DNA from: UBA6821 sp044236545
GTDB lineage: Bacteria > Verrucomicrobiota > Verrucomicrobiia > Chthoniobacterales > UBA6821
Reading direction: 5' to 3'
Assembly (NCBI GenBank): GCA_044236545.1
Contig: JBIIGI010000047.1
Span: 1 to 19,743 of the forward strand
DNA length: 19,743 nt
Below the pieces are notes generated by a model. That model had not been told where the DNA came from, made no database searches, and was given only the letters and a program-made list of their open reading frames with translations. Every line of letters begins with the position of its first letter. Position 1 is the stretch's first letter. The position numbers and the translations under genes were made by a program. Positions 13,328 to 19,743 of the stretch are shown piece after piece.

Positions 13328-16300
13328 GTGCAGCCTGACCGCGCCAAGACGGTTTTTTCCGATCCCCGGGGAGGGCGCCGCAGGATTGTCCAGGCGGCTG
13401 TTCTCCTGGGATCCCTGCTGGTGATCGGCGCCGTGGGATATTTTATCTGGGGGCTTCTGATCGCACCGCAACTGCGGCTTCCCGCGCTGGTCAGGAACCA
13501 TCATGCGCGCTTCCGCGCCCTCCCTCCCTCCAAACTTCCCGCGAGGGATCTCAAGGATGACTGGCGGCGCACTCCCCCCGCCTTCAGGGAACGCGGGGTG
13601 CCTGCAACCGCCAAGTCGCGGGGGGGGCGTGTGGTGCTCGGTCATGTGTCCCCCTGGGACCCCGCATCGATCCTCTCGCTTGAGCGCCACGCCGACCAAC
13701 TGACCCATGTGGCGGCAGATTGGTTCAGCCTCACCGGGGTGGAGGGGACGCTCGAGGAGGAGCCGGTCGACAAGGTCCGCCTGCTCTGTCTCCGCAAGGG
13801 GGTGGGCTTTTTGCCGATCCTGCGTAATCTTGACGCTAACGACTGGCAACCGGAGGCTGTGGAGGCGATCGCAACGGCCGGTTCAGGGGAGAGGAATGCC
13901 TTTCTGGAGCGTCTTGCCGGGCGCATGCCGCCGGGGGCAAAAGGGCTCATGATCGAATGGAGCCAACTGGACCCGACCTACAGGAAGGAGACCTCACGGC
14001 TCATCGTGGAGATCGCTGGTCGCCTGCATGCCTCCGGGAAGGAGCTCTGGTTTTCGGTCCCGACGGGAAACGACTTCGATACCTTCGATCTGGAGGTGAT
14101 CGCCTCGGCTGCCGACCGCATGGTGGCCGCTCTTTACGACGAGAACTCGGAAGCAGGTGATCCGGGTCCCATCGCCAGCGGGGATTGGTTCGAGGGATGG
14201 CTCAAGACGATGATGGTCTACGGGGATCCCGGCCAGTGGGTGGTCGGCCTCGGGAATTACGCCTACGACTGGCGCAAGGACAATGCCACGGTGGAGGAGC
14301 TCGGATTTGCCGATGTCATGGCAAGGGCGGTCCAGGCCGGAGTCGCTCCGCGCGAGGGAGTCGATTTCAACAACAACGCTCCCGACTTCAACTACCTCGG
14401 GGGACCGGATTGGAACCAGGAGCACGAAGTCTGGTTCCAGGATGCGGTCACTTTTTACAACCAGAGCCGCACGGCGTCCCCCTACCACCCGGGAGGCCTC
14501 GGCATCTACCGCCTCGGCCAGGAGGATCCCGCAGTCTGGGATGTTCTCAGGATGGATCCCGCCGGAAAGCCCGATAGGAAGCAGCTCTCCGAGCTTTCCC
14601 GGATCACGCTGGATGATGAGATCGCCTCCACGGGCACTGGTGATTTCATCACGGTCGGAGAGGATCCGCGCCCTGGGGAGAGGGAGATCAAGCTGGCGCC
14701 CGGGGGTGATCTCTCCGAGCGCTACCTGAGTTTCCCGCTGCCCGAAAGCATCTTCCGTCAGGGGGATCCGGGTCCACACCGGGTCGCGTTGACCTTTGAC
14801 GACGGACCAGACTCCGGGTGGACGCCGAAGATCCTCGATATCCTCAGGGAGAAGAAGGCGCCGGCGGCCTTCTTCGTCCTCGGCTCGCAGGCGCAGCGCT
14901 ACCCCGACCTGCTGGAGAGGATCGCCCGCGAGGGTCATGAACTCGGTAACCACAGCTACACGCACCGGAACCTCACCGAGTCCGGGGACCAGGAAATCGA
15001 GCTGGAGCTTAACGCCACCACCCGTCTCATCGAGGCGGTGACTGGACGGTCGACCGCCTACTTCCGTCCCCCCTACAACCGCGACGGGACGCCGACCCAA
15101 CCGGGCGAGATCCGGGCGCTCCGCGTCGCGCGCGATCTCGGCTATCTCACCGTGGGCCAGTCGATCGATCCAGACGACTGGGAGAGGCCCGGCATGGAGG
15201 CCCTGATCCGGAGGGTGAAGCACCAGCGGCCCTCGGGATCGATCATCCTGCTCCATGACTCCGGCGGGGACCGTTCCCAGACCGTGGCGGCGCTTCCGGC
15301 TATCATCGATTATCTGCGCGCCCGGGGCGACGAGATCGTGCCTCTCTCCGAGATCATCCGCCTGCCCCGCGATACGGTGATGCCTCCCCTCCACGAGGAG
15401 GAGCAGCCTCTCTCCGCGCGCTATGTCTACGGCGGCTTCACGGTCCTCCGTTTCCTTGAGAACGCCGCATGGACGCTCCTTGCCGTGGTCACCCTGCTGG
15501 CGCTGCTGAGGGTGATTTTTCTTTCCGTCTGTGCCTGGCGACACCGCCGAGGGGAATGCGCCGCGATCACCGGTGGTGATGCCGGATCCCGGCACTTCCC
15601 ACCGGTCAGCGTCCTGCTGGCCGCCTACAACGAGGAGCGCGTCATCGCCTCCACCATCGAGCATCTGCTCGGGGCGGACTATCCTTCCGCGATCGAGATC
15701 CTCGTCGTGGACGACGGTTCCACGGACCGGACGGCCGCCATGGTCGAGGGGATCGCAGCCGGGGAGCCGCGGGTGAGGTTTTTCACCCAGCCGAACGGCG
15801 GCAAGGCCTCCGCCCTGAACCGCGCCTTCGCCGAGTCGCGCCACGGGACGCTGGTGATGATCGACGCCGACACCATGGTCGCCAAGGACGGGCTCCGCAG
15901 GGTGGTGGCCCCTCTGGCCGATCCCGCCGTGGGCGCGGTCTCCGGTCACATCCGCGTCGGAAACACGCGTGGCTGGCTCGGCAGGTTCCAGGATCTCGAG
16001 TATGCCTGCGCTTTCGAGATCGACCGTCGCGCCCAGGATTTCCTCGGCTGCATCACGGTGGCGCCGGGCGCCCTGAGCTCCTTCCGCCGGGAGGCATTGG
16101 AGGAGGCCGGGCCCCTGACCACCGACACCCTCGCCGAAGACACCGACCTGACCCTTCAACTTCACCGGCTCGGATGGAAGGTGGTCTTCGCCCCGCAGGC
16201 CCTGGCCGACACCGAGGCCCCCGAGAGCGTGAGGGCGCTCCTCTCCCAGCGCTTCCGCTGGGCGTTCGGCACGCTTCAGTGCCTCTGGAAACACGGTGAC

Positions 16301-16696
16301 ATCGTCTTCTCCTCGGGTTCCGGCTGGCTCGGCTGGTTCGCTCTTCCCTCGGTCTGGGTCTTCCAGATCGCCGTGGTGGCCGTGACGCCGATCCTCGACA
16401 TCATCGTGTTCTGGTCGCTCTGGCTAGGGCGCGGCGTGGCCATCTGGCCCTATTTTGTCGCGTCCCTCCTGCTGGACTTTGTTCTGGCCATCGTGGCCCT
16501 ACGGCTCGGCGGACGCCCGTTGCGTTCGTCATGGCTGACTGCGCCGATGAGGCTTCTCTACCGCCCCTTGCTCGGTTATGTGGTCTGGAAGTGTCTCCTC
16601 AAGGCCACGGCGGGAAGCTGGGTCCACTGGGCGAAGCTCGACCGCACGGCCGCCGCCATCCGCCAAAAAAACACGACCCCAGCCGCGACGCAATGA
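13328..16696 (+). CDS. Fused exopolysaccharide enzyme: GH18-like (degenerate) + CE4 polysaccharide deacetylase + GT2 synthase
   Basis: This is a 1122-residue membrane protein starting at GTG 13328, the only usual start after an in-frame stop at 13298. Segments in order: an N-terminal membrane anchor (about 20-45); a GH18-like barrel (about 100-430), with YDENSEAGDPGPIAS and GNYAYDW typical of these fusions; a CE4 NodB-type deacetylase (about 480-680) with TFDDGPD (D491, D492), NHSYTH (H542, H546), RPPYN and LLHDS (H643); a membrane helix (about 712-735); and a GT2 synthase (about 757-985) with AAYNEE, VVDDGSTD, MIDADT (846-848), AEDTD and QRFRW (974-978), then several C-terminal membrane helices. 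The GH18 signature DxxE is replaced by IEWS (209-212), so the catalytic glutamate is a serine and that domain is probably non-hydrolytic. It likely builds and deacetylates a beta-linked HexNAc-type polymer. The GH26-like gene overlaps its stop by 4 bases. Confidence 0.88.
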   Translation: MQPDRAKTVFSDPRGGRRRIVQAAVLLGSLLVIGAVGYFIWGLLIAPQLRLPALVRNHHARFRALPPSKLPARDLKDDWRRTPPAFRERGVPATAKSRGGRVVLGHVSPWDPASILSLERHADQLTHVAADWFSLTGVEGTLEEEPVDKVRLLCLRKGVGFLPILRNLDANDWQPEAVEAIATAGSGERNAFLERLAGRMPPGAKGLMIEWSQLDPTYRKETSRLIVEIAGRLHASGKELWFSVPTGNDFDTFDLEVIASAADRMVAALYDENSEAGDPGPIASGDWFEGWLKTMMVYGDPGQWVVGLGNYAYDWRKDNATVEELGFADVMARAVQAGVAPREGVDFNNNAPDFNYLGGPDWNQEHEVWFQDAVTFYNQSRTASPYHPGGLGIYRLGQEDPAVWDVLRMDPAGKPDRKQLSELSRITLDDEIASTGTGDFITVGEDPRPGEREIKLAPGGDLSERYLSFPLPESIFRQGDPGPHRVALTFDDGPDSGWTPKILDILREKKAPAAFFVLGSQAQRYPDLLERIAREGHELGNHSYTHRNLTESGDQEIELELNATTRLIEAVTGRSTAYFRPPYNRDGTPTQPGEIRALRVARDLGYLTVGQSIDPDDWERPGMEALIRRVKHQRPSGSIILLHDSGGDRSQTVAALPAIIDYLRARGDEIVPLSEIIRLPRDTVMPPLHEEEQPLSARYVYGGFTVLRFLENAAWTLLAVVTLLALLRVIFLSVCAWRHRRGECAAITGGDAGSRHFPPVSVLLAAYNEERVIASTIEHLLGADYPSAIEILVVDDGSTDRTAAMVEGIAAGEPRVRFFTQPNGGKASALNRAFAESRHGTLVMIDADTMVAKDGLRRVVAPLADPAVGAVSGHIRVGNTRGWLGRFQDLEYACAFEIDRRAQDFLGCITVAPGALSSFRREALEEAGPLTTDTLAEDTDLTLQLHRLGWKVVFAPQALADTEAPESVRALLSQRFRWAFGTLQCLWKHGDIVFSSGSGWLGWFALPSVWVFQIAVVAVTPILDIIVFWSLWLGRGVAIWPYFVASLLLDFVLAIVALRLGGRPLRSSWLTAPMRLLYRPLLGYVVWKCLLKATAGSWVHWAKLDRTAAAIRQKNTTPAATQ

Positions 16697-17769
16697 GACC
16701 CATCCGACTCCTCCTTCTCGCACTGCTTGTGCCTGCCTCCGCCGGCATGATGCGCGCTGCCTCCGTTGTCCGGCTTCAGGTTCCCGAATCGGGGGCCTAC
16801 ACCGGTGCGTATGTGGATTTCGGCGACGGTGAGGACGGGGTCACGATGGAGGGATTGGAAAAATTCCAGGAACTCACCGGAAAACCGATGGCCATCGTCG
16901 CCTTCGGCTCGTTCTGGGCGCGTCAGGAGTTCCCCTCCGAAAAGGTGTCGCTGGTCCGCTCATACGGTGCCGTCCCCCTGCTTTTCTGGTCCCCCTGGGA
17001 CGACCCTTTTGACCAGAACCGCGGCCCAGACCGCTACTCGCTCAAGGCGATCCTGGCCGGCGAGTGGGACGCCTACATCGACAAGTGGGCGGAGGAGGCC
17101 GCCAAGGTCCCCTCGCAGTTCTTTGTCTCCTTTGCATGCGAGCCGAACGGCACATGGTTCCCCTGGTCGGGTTGGTTCTACGGCAGGGGAAATTCCCTGC
17201 AGGAACAGGAAAAGGATCATCCTGCCTGGGAGGGACCGGAGACCTACAAGAGCGCCTGGCGTTACGTGGTCGACCGCGCGAGAGCCCGTGGAGCCACCAA
17301 CATCCTCTGGGTCTTCCAACCCAACAACTATTCATACCCCAACGCTCCGTGGAATCTCGCCGCCGCCTACTACCCCGGTCCGAAGTATGTCGACTGGCTC
17401 TCCCTGAGCGTCTACGGGAAACAGTACAAGGACGAGGATTGGGCGCCGTTCCCCCCCCTGCTTGAGTGGCCCTACAAGGAACTCTGCAACCTCGATGCCG
17501 AAAAGCCGATCATGCTTGCCGAATGGGGCGTCGCCGAATCCCACCTCGCCAAGGAGGACAAGGGTAAGTGGATAGCTGACGCCTTCCGGGAGATGAGTTC
17601 GAGGTATCCGCGCCTCAAGGCCGCGATTTTCTGGCACGAGCGTTGGCAGAACGAGGATGGATCCTACAGCAACCTCCGGGTCAACTCCTCCCGTGGCGCG
17701 CTCAAGGCCTACAGGGAGGGGGTTGCCAACCCCTTCTGGATCGGCAGACCCATATGGCTCGGGCCGTAG
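16693..17769 (+). CDS. Exported GH26-like beta-glycanase
   Basis: The 358 residues start at ATG 16693, inside the ATGA overlap with the preceding stop. MRPIRLLLLALLVPASAGMM is a signal peptide. The barrel has the GH26 pattern: the acid/base region SFACEPNGTWFPW (E150), corresponding to HEMNGxWxxW, and the nucleophile region IMLAEWGVAE (E277). YGAVPLLFWSPWD and WLSLSVYGK also fit. GH26 enzymes cleave beta-1,4-mannan or beta-1,3/1,4-glucan with retention. The unusual CEPNG in place of HEMNG may mean another substrate. Coupled translation with the polysaccharide synthase suggests it trims or releases the polymer made there, as periplasmic hydrolases do in other exopolysaccharide systems. The substrate is inference. 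Confidence 0.8.
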   Translation: MRPIRLLLLALLVPASAGMMRAASVVRLQVPESGAYTGAYVDFGDGEDGVTMEGLEKFQELTGKPMAIVAFGSFWARQEFPSEKVSLVRSYGAVPLLFWSPWDDPFDQNRGPDRYSLKAILAGEWDAYIDKWAEEAAKVPSQFFVSFACEPNGTWFPWSGWFYGRGNSLQEQEKDHPAWEGPETYKSAWRYVVDRARARGATNILWVFQPNNYSYPNAPWNLAAAYYPGPKYVDWLSLSVYGKQYKDEDWAPFPPLLEWPYKELCNLDAEKPIMLAEWGVAESHLAKEDKGKWIADAFREMSSRYPRLKAAIFWHERWQNEDGSYSNLRVNSSRGALKAYREGVANPFWIGRPIWLGP

Positions 17770-17810
17770 CAGTCTTTGACCCCGAAGCCCCTTGCGGTTA
17801 GTCTCCCCGG

Positions 17811-19106
17811 ATGCTCCAGATTTCCTTCAAGGATCGCGGCTTCGACCGCGTGCTCGCCGAACTCAACCGCCAGGCCGAACCGGGAGCGGAGGTGCGCGGA
17901 ACGGTTTCGGAAGTCATCGCGGCGATCCGCAAAAAAGGGGATGCCGCGCTGCTCGATTATTCCGCGAAGTTCGGAGGCCCCCGACTGACGCCGGCCAGGA
18001 TACGTGTGACTCCGGCGGAGATCAAAAAAGCCCGCGCCTCGCTCACTCCGGAAGTGAAGAAGGCCCTTACGGCATCCATTGCAAACGTGACCTCTTTTGC
18101 AAAAAAGAGCCTCCGCAAAAACTGGTCGATGAAGAATGCCGAGGGGGCTCTCGTCGGAGAGCGCTTCGACCCGCTTCCCCGGGTCGGCCTCTACGTCCCC
18201 GGGGGAACGGCTCCCCTGGTTTCCAGCGCCATCATGACCTGCGGCTTCGCAAAGGCCGCCGGGGTTCCCGAGATCGTCGCCGTCACTCCGGCTTCCAAGG
18301 ACGGAAGCGTTGCGCCTGCCCTTCTCGCCGCGCTGGACCTGTGCGGTGCCACGGAGATTTATCGTGTCGGTGGCGCCCAGGCGATCGCCGCCCTGGCCTA
18401 CGGAACCAAGACGATCCGCCCCGTGGCCAAGATCTTCGGCCCCGGCAACGCCTATGTCGTCGAGGCCAAGCGCCAGGTCTTCGGGCGGGTCGGAATCGAC
18501 CTGCTCCCCGGTCCCAGTGAGGTGCTGGTGATCGCCGACGCCAAGGCGAATCCGGCTTGGGTGGCCGCCGACCTTCTTGCTCAATCCGAACACGGCGTCG
18601 GCAGTGTCGTCGTCCTGCTAAGCGATTCGGACAAACTCATCGCCTCAGTGCAGAAGGAGATTGCCCGTCAGTCGAAGCTCTCCTCGCGCCCCGAGCATCT
18701 GGCCAAGGCGATGGCCAACGCCGTGCTCGTCCGCGTCCGCAATTTGAATCAGGCCGTGGAAATCGCCAACGGCTTTTCGGCCGAGCATGTCTCCCTCGCC
18801 GTCCGCAATCCCGAAAAAATCGCCTCAAGGTTGAATTCGGCCGGCGGCATCTTCCTCGGCGACATCTCACCGGTGGCCGCCGGTGATTTTCTGGCCGGGC
18901 CGAGCCACGAACTGCCGACCGGAGGCGCCGGAAAAGCCTTCGCCGGACTGACCGCGGATCAGTTCCAGAGGCGCACCAGCATCGTCCGCTACGACGCCGC
19001 ATCGCTAAGGAAATCGCTCCCGGTCATCGAGACCTTCTGCGCGCTCGAGGGGCTCGATGCCCACGGGCGCTCGGTCAGCCTTCGGCTAGGGTCCCTAGGG
19101 AAATAG
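17811..19106 (+). CDS. hisD: Histidinol dehydrogenase
   Basis: This enzyme performs the last two steps of histidine synthesis, oxidising L-histidinol to L-histidine with two NAD+. The 431 residues match the usual length. Zinc ligands Q258, H261, D359 and H418, and catalytic E325 and H326, correspond to E. coli Q259, H262, D360, H419, E326 and H327 shifted by one. Further motifs are YVPGGTAPLVSSAIM, VGGAQAIAALAYGT, FGPGNAYVVEAK, QSEHGVGS and SAEHVSLAV. It starts at ATG 17811, 41 bases after the GH26-like gene. No other his genes are in the window, so histidine genes are dispersed or lie elsewhere. The stop codon overlaps the end of the repeat element at 19104. Confidence 0.97.
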   Translation: MLQISFKDRGFDRVLAELNRQAEPGAEVRGTVSEVIAAIRKKGDAALLDYSAKFGGPRLTPARIRVTPAEIKKARASLTPEVKKALTASIANVTSFAKKSLRKNWSMKNAEGALVGERFDPLPRVGLYVPGGTAPLVSSAIMTCGFAKAAGVPEIVAVTPASKDGSVAPALLAALDLCGATEIYRVGGAQAIAALAYGTKTIRPVAKIFGPGNAYVVEAKRQVFGRVGIDLLPGPSEVLVIADAKANPAWVAADLLAQSEHGVGSVVVLLSDSDKLIASVQKEIARQSKLSSRPEHLAKAMANAVLVRVRNLNQAVEIANGFSAEHVSLAVRNPEKIASRLNSAGGIFLGDISPVAAGDFLAGPSHELPTGGAGKAFAGLTADQFQRRTSIVRYDAASLRKSLPVIETFCALEGLDAHGRSVSLRLGSLGK

Positions 19107-19185
19107 ACTGAAGGCTGAAGGCCTTTAGGTTCTAACCTGAAGGATCGGCTCCCGATTGTACGATTCTTCCCTAATAGTCTAACAG
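19104..19185 (-). repeat. Intergenic repeat element, copy B (82 bases)
   Basis: Read on the minus strand it starts CTGTTAGACTATT and ends CAGCCTTCAGTCTA, matching the ends of the 4716-4799 copy at 13 and 13 bases. On the plus strand its left end TAGACTGAAGGCTG (19104-19117) is also an inverted repeat of 19183-19196 with one mismatch, so the spacer could fold as a long-range hairpin. It contains the hisD stop codon at its edge. Confidence 0.55.
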
Positions 19186-19211
19186 CCTTCAGCCTAAACA
19201 ACCTACCAGGC

Positions 19212-19743
19212 ATGCTCTGGAAATTTCGCAACCACGAGTACGACCTCTCCGAGAGGGGCCTCATCGTCGGGATCGTGAACACCACGCCCGATTCCTTCTC
19301 GGACGGGGGTGAGTTCCTCGATCCCGGCGCGGCCTGCGCGCACGGACTGAAACTACTGGAGGAGGGGGCGGACCTTCTCGATGTCGGGGGGGAGTCGACC
19401 CGTCCCGGGTCGGCGCCGGTATCCCCGGAGGAGGAGATGCGCCGCGTCATTCCCGTGATCACCGCGCTGCGTGCCTTCACGTCGGCCCCGATTTCCATCG
19501 ACACCTCGAAGGCCGGTGTCGCCGCGGCCGCCCTGGCGGCAGGGGCCGACATCATCAATGACGTGACGGCGCTCCGGGGCGATCCCGGGATGGCGACCCT
19601 CGCGGCATCCAGCGGCGCCGGGCTGATCCTGATGCATATGCAGGGCACGCCGCAAACAATGCAGGAGAACCCCTCCTATCCAGGCGACGACGCCGTCGGT
19701 CCGGTGGCAAAATTTCTTTCAGAGCAACGGGAGGCGGCCGTAG
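19212..19743 (+). CDS. folP: Dihydropteroate synthase (5' part only)
   Basis: From ATG 19212 the frame stays open for 177 codons to the window edge. The segments GIVNTTPDSFSDGGEF, DVGGESTRPGSAPVS, ISIDTSKAGV and DIINDVTALRGDP are the classic DHPS motifs. They include the pterin- and diphosphate-binding loops and the GESTRPG loop. The enzyme joins dihydropterin pyrophosphate and p-aminobenzoate to form dihydropteroate in folate synthesis and is the sulfonamide target. The sequence is cut inside the barrel, so the C-terminal third is missing. It follows hisD after 105 bases holding the repeat element. The start is well placed, with the conserved core beginning at about residue 17. Confidence 0.95.
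   Translation, partial: MLWKFRNHEYDLSERGLIVGIVNTTPDSFSDGGEFLDPGAACAHGLKLLEEGADLLDVGGESTRPGSAPVSPEEEMRRVIPVITALRAFTSAPISIDTSKAGVAAAALAAGADIINDVTALRGDPGMATLAASSGAGLILMHMQGTPQTMQENPSYPGDDAVGPVAKFLSEQREAAV

Noticed and set aside
13994..16294. A 766-codon open frame on the minus strand antisense to the polysaccharide enzyme
   Set aside because: It lies wholly opposite a gene with clear CE4 and GT2 motifs and has no recognisable domains; long antisense frames are expected in GC-rich DNA.

Overview
This is a gene-dense, visibly GC-rich bacterial chromosome segment. It carries mostly core genes: two ribosomal proteins, a tRNA, and aromatic amino acid, purine, histidine and folate synthesis. The signal-peptide proteins, a zinc amidase for peptidoglycan and an EmrE-type pump fit a Gram-negative-type envelope. 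The style of the proteins, the scarcity of Shine-Dalgarno sequences and the repetitive intergenic spacers make me think of Verrucomicrobiota or the wider PVC group. That placement is an impression from memory, not a search result. I see no phage, insertion sequence, transposase or CRISPR array.

Layout, left to right. (1) Positions 1-2017, minus strand: a likely three-gene operon. It runs from a helix-turn-helix/metallo-beta-lactamase fusion, through a 3-hydroxyisobutyrate-dehydrogenase-family enzyme, to the start of a sugar-phosphate isomerase/epimerase-like protein cut by the window edge. (2) yajQ (minus) diverges from aroG-type DAHP synthase, which is followed closely by a DEDDh exonuclease (plus). 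(3) A 350-base spacer with a repeat element leads to tRNA-Leu(GAG) on the minus strand, divergent from rplU-rpmA-purN. (4) A Rep/PcrA-type helicase and a small unknown protein on the plus strand. (5) A minus-strand cluster, ruvX-truA-amidase-SMR pump, with gaps of only 6 to 19 bases. (6) Plus strand to the end: a small membrane protein, a Maf pyrophosphatase, a 1122-residue three-domain exopolysaccharide enzyme overlapping a GH26-like secreted hydrolase by 4 bases, then hisD and the 5' part of folP.

The most distinctive part is the two-gene surface-polysaccharide module at 13328-17769. One membrane polypeptide appears to join a degenerate GH18-like domain, a CE4 deacetylase and a GT2 polysaccharide synthase. 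The next gene, translationally coupled, encodes a predicted exported GH26-like glycanase. Together they look like a compact make, deacetylate and trim machine for a beta-linked, possibly N-acetylhexosamine, polymer. The tripartite fusion resembles architectures I recall from other bacteria. The loss of the GH18 catalytic acid and the GH26-like partner are the less ordinary points.

Other points of note are a terminator-like hairpin inside the first codons of purN, two intergenic elements of 82-84 bases with matching ends but different cores (4716-4799 and 19104-19185), and a serine-rich linker in the amidase.
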